The translations under genes and the position numbers were made by a program. Under the pieces are notes generated by a model, which did not search any database, had not been told where the DNA came from, and was given only the letters and a program-made list of their open reading frames with translations. A stretch of 64,000 nucleotides of DNA from Rhizobium leguminosarum (GTDB taxonomy: Bacteria > Pseudomonadota > Alphaproteobacteria > Rhizobiales > Rhizobiaceae). The stretch covers positions 72,006 to 136,005 of the forward strand of contig NZ_LWBS01000077.1 in assembly GCF_001652265.1 (NCBI RefSeq). The letters run 5' to 3'. Below, piece after piece: positions 8,747 through 17,229 of this stretch (position 1 is the first letter of the stretch; every line of letters starts with the position of its first letter).

Positions 8747-9471
8747 AGCCCGCAAACAAGGCCGTCCACGTGCGAGACCTCGCACGGCGGTTTGCGACGA
8801 AGACGATCCTCGACGGCGTCGACCTCGATATCGAGGAAGGCGAGTTCGTCGCCCTGCTCGGCCGCAGCGGCTCCGGCAAAAGCACGTTCCTCAGGGCTCT
8901 TGCCGGTCTCGATCATGGTGTCGAGGGAACCGGCACCCTCGAGACGCCGGAGAGCCTTTCGGTGGTTTTCCAGGACGCCCGCCTGCTGCCCTGGCGCACC
9001 GTCATCCAGAACGTCACGCTCGGCTTGACCGGCGCCTCCGGCCAGGAAGCCGGGCGGAAGGCTTTGGCGGAGGTAGGGCTTGCAGGCCGGGAAACGGCGT
9101 GGCCGAACCAGCTTTCGGGCGGGGAGCAGCAGAGGGTCGCGCTTGCCCGTTCGCTGGTGCGCGAACCGGCCCTGCTTCTCGCCGACGAGCCGTTCGGTGC
9201 GCTCGACGCGCTGACCCGGCTGAAGATGCACGATCTGCTGCGGGAGTTGTGTGCAAGACACCGTCCTGCCGTGCTGCTCGTCACCCACGACGTCGATGAG
9301 GCGATTTCGCTGGCCGACCGCATCCTGGTTCTCGACGAAGGGCGCCTCATCGAGGATCTCAAGATCGATCTGCCGACGCCGCGCGATCACGGCGATCCGC
9401 GCTTTGCGCAATTCCGAATCCACCTCCTGAGTCGGCTCGGGGTCGAGCTTTCGGGCCGCAAGGCCGCCTGA
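8722..9471 (+). CDS. Sulfonate-type ABC transporter ATP-binding protein (SsuB family)
   Basis: A 249-residue single-domain ABC ATPase. Walker A GRSGSGKST, the Q-loop VVFQDARLLPW, the signature LSGGEQQR, Walker B LLLADEPFGALD and the H-loop VTHDVDEA are all present and in order. The DARLLPW segment is characteristic of SsuB/TauB-type ATPases. ACGGAGGG upstream of the ATG serves as ribosome site inside the permease gene. It powers the sulfonate-type importer of this operon. Confidence 0.88.
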   Translation: MAPHPGKLKPANKAVHVRDLARRFATKTILDGVDLDIEEGEFVALLGRSGSGKSTFLRALAGLDHGVEGTGTLETPESLSVVFQDARLLPWRTVIQNVTLGLTGASGQEAGRKALAEVGLAGRETAWPNQLSGGEQQRVALARSLVREPALLLADEPFGALDALTRLKMHDLLRELCARHRPAVLLVTHDVDEAISLADRILVLDEGRLIEDLKIDLPTPRDHGDPRFAQFRIHLLSRLGVELSGRKAA

Positions 9472-9508
9472 CATCAGCAACAGTTCATTGTGATCTGGAG
9501 ATAAGCCA

Positions 9509-10882
9509 ATGAGCACATCAAAACGGCAAATGCGGCTTGGCGCTTTCATCATGGCGACCGGCCATCATATTGCTGCCTGGCGCCATCCGGAGGCGCAGGC
9601 CGATGCCGGCCTCAATATCGATCACTACCGCGAGCTCGCGCAGACCGCCGAACGCGGCAAATTCGATCTCGTCTTCGTCGCCGACAGTCCGGCGGGATGG
9701 GACCGCGCCAAGGACCCGGAAGCGCTTCGGCGCACCGCCCAGGGCGCTCATTTCGAGCCGCTGACCCTTTGGGCTGCCCTCTCCCAGGTAACCAAACATA
9801 TCGGCTTCGTCGCCACGGCATCGACGACCTACGAGGACCCCTACCTTCTCGCCCGCAGGTTCGCCTCGCTGGACTATATCTCTAAGGGTCGCGCCGCATG
9901 GAACGTCGTCACAACGGGCGCGGATGTTTCGAAGAACTTTTCGATATCAGGCCATCCCGCCCATGCCGATCGTTATGAGCGGGCCGAGGAATTCGTCGAC
10001 CTGGTGAAGGGCCTGTGGGATTCTTACGAAGACGACGCCTTCATCCGCGACAAGGAAAGCGGGGTCTATCTCGATCCCGACAAGGTGCATCTCGTCGATC
10101 ACAAGGGCAAGTTCTTCTCCGTAGCCGGTCCGCTCAACGTCGGCCGTCCGGTTCAGGGCTACCCTGTCATCGTGCAGGCCGGCGCATCGGAACCCGGGCG
10201 CGAACTTGCCGCCCGCACGGCCGAGATGATCTTTACCGCCAACCAGACCTTCGAGGATGCGCAGGAATTCTATTCCGACGTCAAAGGGCGGCTCGCCCGC
10301 AACGGACGCCGGCCGGACGAACTGCTGATCAGTCCCGGCATATTCCCGGTTCTCGGCGGGACGGAAGCGGAAGCCCAGGCGAATTATGACCATATCCAAT
10401 CGCTGGTTCATCCCTCCATCGCCTGGAATATCCTTGCCCGCCTCTACAAGGGCATCGACCTTTCCGGCTACTCGCTGGACGATCCCGCCCCTCCCCTGCC
10501 TGAAAATACCGAACTCAACAAAAGCCGCCTCAAGCTGGTTTCCGACTTGGTATCGCGCAACAATCTGACGCTGCGCCAGTTCTATCTGGCGGTCGCCACC
10601 GCTCGCGGCCATAGGACGGTTGTGGGAACGCCCGAGCAGATCGCCGATGCGATGCAGAGCTGGTTCGAGAACGGTGCTGCCGACGCGTTCAACATCATGC
10701 CGCCGATCCTGCCCACCGCCTTGACCGATTTCGTCGATCAGGTCGTCCCGATCCTGCGCAAGCGCGGCCTGTTCCGACACGAATACGAAGGCACGACGCT
10801 GCGGGAGAACCTTGGCCTCCAACGCCCGCCGAATGGCTTTGTGGTTCAGGCGGGGCAGCAGCAGGTGCAGGCGGCCGTATGA
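9509..10882 (+). CDS. LLM-class flavin-dependent monooxygenase (NtaA/SnaA/DszA family)
   Basis: A 457-residue luciferase-like monooxygenase. The start MSTSKRQMRLGAFIMATGHH, the segment GKFDLVFVADSP, and TASTTYEDPYLLARRFASLDYISKGRAAWNVVT are hallmarks of the nitrilotriacetate / dibenzothiophene-sulfone monooxygenase group. These enzymes use FMNH2 supplied by a separate reductase to cleave C-N or C-S bonds. The position after a sulfonate-type importer suggests sulfur scavenging. GGAGATAAGCC precedes the ATG. A paralogue is encoded at 26221-27573. No flavin reductase is encoded nearby. Confidence 0.85.
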   Translation: MSTSKRQMRLGAFIMATGHHIAAWRHPEAQADAGLNIDHYRELAQTAERGKFDLVFVADSPAGWDRAKDPEALRRTAQGAHFEPLTLWAALSQVTKHIGFVATASTTYEDPYLLARRFASLDYISKGRAAWNVVTTGADVSKNFSISGHPAHADRYERAEEFVDLVKGLWDSYEDDAFIRDKESGVYLDPDKVHLVDHKGKFFSVAGPLNVGRPVQGYPVIVQAGASEPGRELAARTAEMIFTANQTFEDAQEFYSDVKGRLARNGRRPDELLISPGIFPVLGGTEAEAQANYDHIQSLVHPSIAWNILARLYKGIDLSGYSLDDPAPPLPENTELNKSRLKLVSDLVSRNNLTLRQFYLAVATARGHRTVVGTPEQIADAMQSWFENGAADAFNIMPPILPTALTDFVDQVVPILRKRGLFRHEYEGTTLRENLGLQRPPNGFVVQAGQQQVQAAV

Positions 10883-10888
10883 TCTCAT

Positions 10889-10911
10889 GAGGGGGCTTCC
10901 CTCCCCCTCGT
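10889..10911 (+). terminator. Hairpin between the two monooxygenase genes
   Basis: GAGGGGG (10889-10895) pairs with CCCCCTC (10903-10909) around a 7-base loop and is followed by GTTTT. This could act as a terminator or attenuator separating the two monooxygenase genes, making the second one less expressed. Confidence 0.5.
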
Positions 10912-10945
10912 TTTGTTCCAATCACACACAGAACCGCAGCATCGC

Positions 10946-12016
10946 ATGAGCAATAATTCCGAATTTCTCTGGTATATTCCCAACGACGTCAAAGCCGGCC
11001 ATCGCGGCGATCCCGCCGTCGAGAACCACAACAGCCTGGATACGCTGACCAGCCACGCAAAGGCGCTGGAGGAACATGGCTGGAAGGGCGCGCTCATCGG
11101 CACCGGTTGGGGCCGCCCCGACACGTTTACCGTCGCAACTTCGCTCGCCGCCCGGACGACCACCTTCGAACCGCTCATTGCGATCCGTCCAGGCTATTGG
11201 CGACCGGCGAATTTCGCTTCCGCGGCGGCGACGCTGGACCATCTGACCGGCGGCCGCGTGCGGATCAACATCGTGTCGGGCAAGGACAACCTGGCTGCCT
11301 ACGGCGACAGCGAGGGCGATCAGGCGCACCGCTACGGTCGCACCAAGGAGTTCATGCGGCTGGTCCGAAGATTATGGACCGAAGACAATGTCACCTCGGC
11401 GGGCGAGAACTTCCGGGTCGCTGAATCCACCGTGGTGCCACGCATCCAGGTCCGCGGCGACCGCCGGCACCCCAAATTCTATTTTGGCGGCGCTTCGGAG
11501 GCGGCCGAGCAGGTGGCCGCCACCGAGGCCGATGTCCAGCTTTTCTGGGGCGAGCCCCTCGACGGTGTCCGCGAACGGATCGCGCGGCTCAAGGCGTTGA
11601 GCAGAGAACTGGACCGCGACCTCCCGCCGCTGGAATTCGGCCTGCGGATAACGACGCTGGTCCGCGACACCACCGAACAGGCCTGGACTGACGCCGAGGC
11701 GAAGGTCGCCGAGATGGCCAGAAGCAAGGGCACCGGCTGGCATGATCACCAGCGCGCGCTCGCCGTCGGCCAGCAGCGGTTGCTCGATCTGCATGAGCGC
11801 GGCGACGTCCTCGACGACAACCTCTATACCGCGCCGGGCAAGTTCGGCGGCGGCGGAGCCGGCACCACCTGGCTGGTCGGTTCGGCGGAAGACGTCGCCC
11901 GTTCGCTGCGCAAATACCATGATCTCGGCATCACCCACTTCGTGCTGTCCGACACGCCATATCTCTCCGAAATCAAGCGGCAGGGCGATCAGCTTCTTCC
12001 GCTGCTACGCGGCTGA
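10946..12016 (+). CDS. LLM-class flavin-dependent monooxygenase (SsuD-like)
   Basis: A 356-residue luciferase-like enzyme of the alkanesulfonate monooxygenase group. Visible segments are FLWYIPNDVKAGHRGD at the N-terminus, FEPLIAIRPGYWRPANFAS, LDHLTGGRVRINIVSG, and the terminal GITHFVLSDTPYLSEI, which correspond to the flavin and substrate pockets of SsuD-type proteins. It would desulfonate alkanesulfonates with FMNH2 and oxygen, releasing sulfite. The ATG at 10946 begins the conserved part; a TTG at 10913 is in frame but inside a likely hairpin tail. No strong ribosome site is visible. Confidence 0.82.
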   Translation: MSNNSEFLWYIPNDVKAGHRGDPAVENHNSLDTLTSHAKALEEHGWKGALIGTGWGRPDTFTVATSLAARTTTFEPLIAIRPGYWRPANFASAAATLDHLTGGRVRINIVSGKDNLAAYGDSEGDQAHRYGRTKEFMRLVRRLWTEDNVTSAGENFRVAESTVVPRIQVRGDRRHPKFYFGGASEAAEQVAATEADVQLFWGEPLDGVRERIARLKALSRELDRDLPPLEFGLRITTLVRDTTEQAWTDAEAKVAEMARSKGTGWHDHQRALAVGQQRLLDLHERGDVLDDNLYTAPGKFGGGGAGTTWLVGSAEDVARSLRKYHDLGITHFVLSDTPYLSEIKRQGDQLLPLLRG

Positions 12017-12017
12017 A

Positions 12018-12040
12018 GCCGGATGCGCTAGCGCTCCGGC
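12018..12040 (+). terminator. Hairpin after the second monooxygenase gene
   Basis: GCCGGA...TCCGGC flanks an inner GCGC/GCGC stem, giving a nearly continuous 10-bp GC-rich hairpin with one bulged T, overlapping the region just after the stop. No T-run follows. It probably ends the sulfonate-type operon or protects the mRNA. Confidence 0.45.
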
Positions 12041-12543
12041 ACCGCAGCTGCAATTCATGCCGTTGCCGAGACCTTTCGGCAAATCACCCAGATGCCAGGA
12101 CGGCGTCGCGTAGTCGCAGGCAAGCCGCAAAGCCTTGTTGCGCAGGGGAGTCCGAGGATTTCGCAACTACCGGGAGAGCGCTCGTCAAATTGTCCATCCG
12201 AAAAGCGCAAATGCTATCCAAATAGAGCGCTATGGCCATGCTCTGCCGGCTCCGTTTACACTCTCTAAAATATATTCCTCTAATTTTTTTTAGATATCGG
12301 GACGACGTTCTTTGAGGTTCGTCACCTCCGCCATGATGGCGGGTCAGGCACCCGAATTTCGCATCAAAATCGGCTTTTATTGCTTTGACGGATGTCCCGT
12401 ATCTCAAGCGCGATTCCGGGCACAGGGGTGCCTGTCGGATGCACGCGGAGACACCGAGGCTCTGCATTTGAATGAGACATGACAAGCAATCCTGGCTGCC
12501 GAGACATCCTTCCAACAAACCTCACCGCGAGGGGAGAGTGCAT
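12041..12543. other. 503-base gap, no convincing gene
   Basis: I find no supported gene here. The stretch 12260-12300 is very AT-rich and includes TCTAA and TTAGA arms around a T-tract, resembling the AT-rich region before the second sulfonate-type operon near 27660. It probably holds the promoter of the chemoreceptor gene; I cannot place its -35 and -10 boxes confidently. Confidence 0.4.
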
Positions 12544-14505
12544 ATGAAGAATATCATGAGTTTCGGGGTTGTGGCGCGCCTGGCGCTTGGCTTCAGCGTT
12601 CTCCTTTTGCTGATGGTCGGCCTGACCATCTATTCGACGGAAAAAGTTGCGCAGATCAATGATAAGCTTGGAACCATCAACGACGTCAACAGCGTGAAGC
12701 AGCGGTTTGCCATCAACTATCGCGGCAGCGTGCATGATCGGGCAATCGCCATCCGCGACGTCACTCTGGTGACGTCTGCCGATGAACGGAAGACCGCCGA
12801 GGCATTGATCGAGAAGCTGGCCGCCTCCTACGCCGAGAATGAAAAGCGCATGGCGGATATGGTTGCCTCTCCGGCCGGTGCGACGGAACAGGAAAAGACC
12901 ATTCTCGGTGAGATTGCAGACATCCAGGCGAAGACCAATCCTTTGGTCGCCCAGATCATTGCGCTGCAGGAGAAGGGCGACGGCGAGGCCGCTCGCAAGA
13001 TCCTGCTCGAACAGGCGCGACCGGCTTTCGTTGCCTGGCTTGGCGCCATCAACAAATTCATCGACTATCAGGAAGCGCTGAACAAATCGATTGGCGGCGA
13101 GGTTCGCAGCACGGCAAGCGGCTTCAAGCCATTGGCCCTGACCGCGCTTGGCATTGCGGCTGTTCTTTCACTCGTTGCCGCCGGTGTGACGGCACGCACG
13201 ATCGTCGGCCCACTGACAAAACTTCAGCTCTCGTTGAAAGCGATGGCGGACGGCAATCTTAATGGCGATCGCCGCCTCGAAGCCCGGGGCGATGAGATCG
13301 GCAAGCTCGCACGGGCCGTGGCCGGGCTGCGCGACGCAATTTCGGCAAAGGCCGAACGGGAAGCTGACGCCGAGGCGAAGCGAGCCGTGTCGGAGCGGCA
13401 TCGGCTGGAAAAGGATGCAGATGAACGCCGCACCCTTGCCGAACAGACGGACCAGGCTGTCGGTCAGCTTGGCGATGCATTGCAGGCGCTGGCTGACGGC
13501 GACCTTACACAGCAGATCGGCACTCCGTTCATTCCGTCTCTGGAAAAGCTCCGCGCCGACTTCAATTCTGCGGTCGAAAAGCTCCGTGCCGCCATGCAGA
13601 AGGTTGCCCAGAACGCCAGCGCCATCGCCGCCGGTGCACAGGAGATCCGCTCCGCCTCGGACGATCTCGCCAAGCGGACCGAACAGCAGGCAGCCTCGGT
13701 CGAGGAAACCGCCGCTGCCCTGGAAGAGATTACGACCACCGTTGCCGACTCGAGCAACAAGGCTCAGGAAGCCGGCCAGCTCGTCCGCAAGACGAAGGAT
13801 AGCGCGGAGCGTTCGGGCAGCGTCGTTCGGGATGCGGTCGATGCCATGGGCAAGATCGAATCCTCCGCCACCGAAATCGGCAGCATCATCGGCGTCATCG
13901 ATGAAATCGCGTTCCAGACCAACCTGCTGGCGCTCAATGCCGGCGTCGAAGCCGCCCGTGCCGGTGAGGCAGGCAAGGGCTTTGCCGTTGTCGCTCAGGA
14001 AGTGCGCGAGTTGGCGCAACGCTCCGCCAAGGCGGCAAAAGAAATCAAGGAACTGATCAACGCTTCGAACGGCCACGTCAAAGGCGGCGTGGCCCTGGTT
14101 GGCGAGACCGGAAGGGCGCTGAAAGAGATTGCGGAGCAGGTACAGCAGGTCGACGGCAATGTGGGGGCCATCGTCGGCGCTTCGCAAGAGCAGGCGACGG
14201 GGCTGAAAGAGATCAATACCGCCGTCAACAAGATGGATCAGGGGACGCAGCAGAACGCCGCCATGGTGGAAGAAGCCACAGCGGCCGCCCACAACCTCGC
14301 CAAGGAAGCCGACGCGCTGTTCCAGCTGCTGGGCCAGTTCAACATTGGCGGAACGGTGGCACCGAAGCGCGTAGCGCAGCCCGCTGCCGCGGCGCCCCGT
14401 GCTCAACCGGCGCCCTCGCCTGCGCGCCAGATGATTGCAAAGGTGGGTAAGTCGTTCCAGACGAATGGGAATGCAGCATTGGCCGGCGACTGGGAAGAGT
14501 TTTAA
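12544..14505 (+). CDS. Methyl-accepting chemotaxis protein
   Basis: A 653-residue transmembrane chemoreceptor. TM1 ([20 protein letters not shown]) lies at residues 9-28, followed by a periplasmic helical-bundle sensor of about 160 residues. TM2 (near [20 protein letters not shown]) leads into a HAMP domain ([20 protein letters not shown]). The signalling hairpin tip is near [20 protein letters not shown], and long coiled-coil methylation helices surround it. The protein ends in DWEEF, a CheR/CheB-tethering pentapeptide variant, so it is probably a high-abundance-type receptor. GAGGGGAGAG precedes the ATG at 12544; the longer upstream start would spoil the TM1 position. The ligand is unknown. 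Confidence 0.92.
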   Translation: MKNIMSFGVVARLALGFSVLLLLMVGLTIYSTEKVAQINDKLGTINDVNSVKQRFAINYRGSVHDRAIAIRDVTLVTSADERKTAEALIEKLAASYAENEKRMADMVASPAGATEQEKTILGEIADIQAKTNPLVAQIIALQEKGDGEAARKILLEQARPAFVAWLGAINKFIDYQEALNKSIGGEVRSTASGFKPLALTALGIAAVLSLVAAGVTARTIVGPLTKLQLSLKAMADGNLNGDRRLEARGDEIGKLARAVAGLRDAISAKAEREADAEAKRAVSERHRLEKDADERRTLAEQTDQAVGQLGDALQALADGDLTQQIGTPFIPSLEKLRADFNSAVEKLRAAMQKVAQNASAIAAGAQEIRSASDDLAKRTEQQAASVEETAAALEEITTTVADSSNKAQEAGQLVRKTKDSAERSGSVVRDAVDAMGKIESSATEIGSIIGVIDEIAFQTNLLALNAGVEAARAGEAGKGFAVVAQEVRELAQRSAKAAKEIKELINASNGHVKGGVALVGETGRALKEIAEQVQQVDGNVGAIVGASQEQATGLKEINTAVNKMDQGTQQNAAMVEEATAAAHNLAKEADALFQLLGQFNIGGTVAPKRVAQPAAAAPRAQPAPSPARQMIAKVGKSFQTNGNAALAGDWEEF

Positions 14506-14560
14506 GTCGCCCTGATCTCTCTAGCCTCCGCTGGGAAAGCAAAGGCGGGATAATTTTGCG

Positions 14561-14591
14561 AAGGGCAGCGTTAGCTGCCCTTGGCATTTTT
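14561..14591 (+). terminator. Rho-independent terminator of the chemoreceptor gene
   Basis: AAGGGCAGC (14561-14569) and GCTGCCCTT (14574-14582) form a perfect 9-bp stem with a GTTA loop, followed shortly by a run of five T. It lies 56 bases after the chemoreceptor stop and between convergent genes. Confidence 0.75.
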
Positions 14592-14604
14592 GGATCAAGA
14601 AGGT

Positions 14605-14655
14605 GAGCATGATCTTGTCCGAAAACCGCTCACACTTTTCGACATCATGCTCTAG
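14605..14655. repeat. RIME-like palindromic intergenic repeat, copy 1
   Basis: The element reads GAGCATGAT...ATCATGCTCTAG with the core CCGAAAACCGCTCACACTTT. The same element occurs at 41407-41457 and, inverted, at 46481-46531. Such palindromic units are common between genes in Rhizobium and relatives. Its CTAG end supplies the TAG stop codon of the mctP gene on the minus strand. Confidence 0.8.
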
Positions 14656-16128
14656 GCCCGGACCGGTGCCTTGGCCGGAAGCAGGGCGTTGACTACGAGG
14701 GCAACGGCGATGTTGGCCGCAAGCGCCAGCAGTCCCGTGTAGACGGTGAAGGGTTCACCGCCGAGGCTGATCAGATGCAGAGGCTTCCAGCCGGCATCCC
14801 AGACGAGGAAAGTACCGCCGCAGAAGCCGACGAACCAGCCGGCAAGCAGGCCGGGTGCACGGAACCAGTTGGTATAGAGGCCGAAGACCAGCGCCGGAAG
14901 CGTCTGCAGGATCCAGATGCCGCCGAGCAGCTGCAGGTCGAGTGCGAATTGCGTCGGCAGGAAGATGATGACGAGAAGCGCACCGATCTTCACGACGAGC
15001 GACGTGATCTTTGCAACCTTCGCCTCGCCCGCATCGCTGACATCAGGATCGACATAGGCTTTCCAGAAATTGCGGGTGAAGAGGTTGGCGGCGCCGATGC
15101 TCATCACCGCCGCCGGCACCAGCGCGCCGATGGCGATCGCCGCAAAGGCGAAGCCGGAGAACCAGCCCGAAAACAGCGTCTTGAACAGCGTGGGAACGAC
15201 GTCATTGGCACTGTCGAGCTTCAGGTTGGCGGCATGCCCCATATAGCCGAGCAGCGCCAGAAGGCCGAGCAGCAGCGTATAAGCGGGCAACATGATCGCA
15301 TTCTTGCGGATCGTCTTGCCGCTGTTGGAGGCAAAGATGCCCGTCAGCGTATGCGGATACATGAAGGCCGCGAGCGCCGAACCCAAGGCGAGCGTGGCAT
15401 AGGCGACATACTGATTGCCCCCGAGCAGCAGGTTGCCGGAACCCTTGGCCTGGAAGGCCGCATCGGCCGAGGCAAAGACATTGGCGTAGCCTCCGAGTTT
15501 CGACGGGATCAGTGCGACGGCCGCGATCACGACGATATAGATCATGATGTCCTTGACGAAGGCGATCAGGGCCGGCGCGCGCAGGCCGGCGGAGTAGGTG
15601 TAGAGCGCCAGCACGATGAAGGCGATCGCCAGCGGCAGTTCACCATGCAGCCCGAGCGGCCTTCAGCACCGCCGTCATGCCGACGAGCTGGAGGGCAATA
15701 TAGGGCATGGTGGCGATGACGCCTGTTGCCGCGACGGCGAGTTCGAGACCGCGCGATCCGTATTGACCGTGGACGACGTCGCCAGCCGTCACATAGCCGA
15801 AATCCTTGGCGCGTTTCCACAGAACGGGCATCACCATGAAGACGAAGGGATAAACGACGATGGTGTAGGGCAGCGCAAAGAAGCCGTAGGCTCCGACGGT
15901 ATAGACCAGCGCCGGGACGGCGATCACGGTGTAGGCGGTATAGAAATCGCCACCGACGAGGAACCAGGTGATCCAGGTGCCGAAGTTGCGTCCGCCGAGA
16001 CCCCATTCATCGATATGGGCCAGTGTCTCGGGCTTGCGCCAGCGGCTGGCGACGAAGCCCATGACGGTGACCAAAACGAAAAAGAAGATGAAGACGGCAA
16101 GTGCCGTGCCGTTGATGTCAGTCGTCAT
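14652..16128 (-). pseudogene. mctP: mctP-type monocarboxylate/solute:sodium symporter, frameshifted
   Basis: Two adjacent minus-strand ORFs (16128-15640 and 15614-14652) are the N- and C-terminal parts of one symporter of about 490 residues. The first part contains MTTDINGTALAVFIFFFVLV and ends in MTAVLKAARAAW. The second resumes with ALYTYSAGLRAPALIAFVKD, the next conserved segment. A single extra base in the GGCC at about 15657-15662 shifts the frame; removing it gives an uninterrupted ...VLKALGLHGELPLAIAFIVL... junction. MctP takes up lactate, pyruvate, alanine and similar acids in R. leguminosarum. The adjacent MctR/MctS-like pair supports the assignment. The gene is either genuinely inactive or carries a sequencing error. 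Confidence 0.85.
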
Positions 16129-16315
16129 GGCGGGTGCTCCGATAGGCGATCCAGGTCAGCGCTGCGGTGATCGGCACCCAGAGAAGCTGGTACCAATAGA
16201 AGAAGGGAAAGCCGAAAAGAGATGGCTCGCGGACATTGTAAAATGGCGGCCAGAGCAGACCTATGTAGGGAATGACAAGCAGCCAGAGCGCTGCCTTGCT
16301 ACGTGGTTTTTCCAT
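16118..16315 (-). CDS. Small DUF3311-type membrane protein of the symporter
   Basis: A 65-residue protein with two hydrophobic segments (ALWLLVIPYIGLLWPPFYN and FFYWYQLLWVPITAALTWIA). This is the form of the short DUF3311 partner found immediately upstream of solute:sodium symporters of this family. It overlaps the symporter start by 11 bases. I chose the ATG at 16315, preceded by AAAGG; longer in-frame starts add a non-conserved, arginine-rich tail that overlaps another small ORF. Confidence 0.75.
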   Translation of the reverse strand: MEKPRSKAALWLLVIPYIGLLWPPFYNVREPSLFGFPFFYWYQLLWVPITAALTWIAYRSTRHDD

Positions 16316-16328
16316 GTCGGAATACCTT

Positions 16329-16458
16329 TCAGGCGCCGCGGGCGGCGGTCGCCATGTTCCAGTTGTCGGCGTGGAAGGCAGGTCTGTCAGCCGGCAGCGG
16401 CGGGCCCGGCTCGGGTCGCTCGAGGTTTTCCGACCGATCGGAAGCTGATGTAACGCAT
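16329..16458 (-). pseudogene. Small leader ORF of the mct operon with a +1 frameshift
   Basis: A textbook ribosome site (GGGAGG, 8-base spacing) precedes ATG at 16458, starting MRYISFRSV. In the annotated frame it stops after 23 codons. If one G is dropped from the GG at 16430-16431, it reads on as ENLERPEPGPPLPADRPAFH and ends at a TGA (16329-16331), 13 bases before the DUF3311 ATG. That makes a proline-rich protein of about 42 residues fitting exactly between the promoter and the next gene. I do not recognise it. Whether it is a real gene with an error or decay, or chance, needs relatives. Confidence 0.45.
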
Positions 16459-16584
16459 ATGAATTCCTCCCAACGGCTCGCACTTGGCCAGCCGTGGATG
16501 GAGTCCTATGGCGCCGGTTTTAAGCTCGCAAGATCGAGGCGGCGCTGAAATGCCGGGGCCTACCCAGAAGTGGGTAGACGCGAT

Positions 16585-17229
16585 TTATCCGACTTTCGAG
16601 ACGATGCCGTGATCGAGCGCATAGCGGATGAGGCCCGCTGTGGTGGCAATACCGAGCTTCTTCTTGAGGTTCTTGCGATGGGTTTCCGCCGTGGCGGAGG
16701 TGATCCCGAGCGTTTCGGCGATCTCCTTGTTGCTTCTGCCGGCAACGATCAGCCCGAGAATGTCGCGTTCGCGCGGCGTAAGCGGGTCGCTGCCCTCCTC
16801 TGCGCGTTCGCCCATCAGCGCGTCGAAGACGCCGGACGAGAAATATGTCCCCCCACCCGCCACGGTCTCGATCGCCGAGACGATCTCGTCCGTCGAAACG
16901 TCCTTCAGGATGTAACCGGCAGCGCCATGCATGACCGAGGAGGAAATATACTCGCGGCTGTCATGCATGGAGAGCATCACGACCCGCGCCTGGGGAAGTT
17001 CGTTCCTGAACAATTCGATTGCATCGATGCCGCTCAGCTTCGGCATGTTGATGTCCATCAGCACGACCTGCGGCAGGACTTGCCGGCCGATCTCCAGCCC
17101 CGCTTGGGCGAGCCCCGCCGTGCCGGCAACTTCGATATGGTCGAATGTTTCGAGCACGGCCTTCAACCCGTCCAGCACAAGGGGATGGTTGTCGATCAAG
17201 AGCACCCTGATTTTCGGGCGTTCGGTCAT
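16585..17229 (-). CDS. mctR: NarL/FixJ-family response regulator, MctR-like
   Basis: A 214-residue two-domain regulator. The receiver domain has acidic residue Asp13 and phospho-acceptor Asp59 (VVLMDINMPKLSG), then conserved Ser (VVMLSMHD) and Lys (GYILKD). A LuxR-type helix-turn-helix follows (LTPRERDILGLIVAGRSNKEIAETLG). Its start overlaps the kinase stop by 4 bases, so the pair is translationally coupled. In R. leguminosarum, MctRS activates the monocarboxylate permease gene mctP; the broken mctP is encoded next to it on the same strand. Confidence 0.87.
   Translation of the reverse strand: MTERPKIRVLLIDNHPLVLDGLKAVLETFDHIEVAGTAGLAQAGLEIGRQVLPQVVLMDINMPKLSGIDAIELFRNELPQARVVMLSMHDSREYISSSVMHGAAGYILKDVSTDEIVSAIETVAGGGTYFSSGVFDALMGERAEEGSDPLTPRERDILGLIVAGRSNKEIAETLGITSATAETHRKNLKKKLGIATTAGLIRYALDHGIVSKVG

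Noticed and set aside
12084..12518. A 144-codon minus-strand ORF in the gap before the chemoreceptor
   Set aside because: No ribosome site, no domain, irregular composition, and it overlaps AT-rich promoter DNA.
13168..14406. A 412-codon antisense frame inside the chemoreceptor gene
   Set aside because: Same GC-driven shadow effect; the plus strand encodes an unmistakable HAMP and signalling domain.
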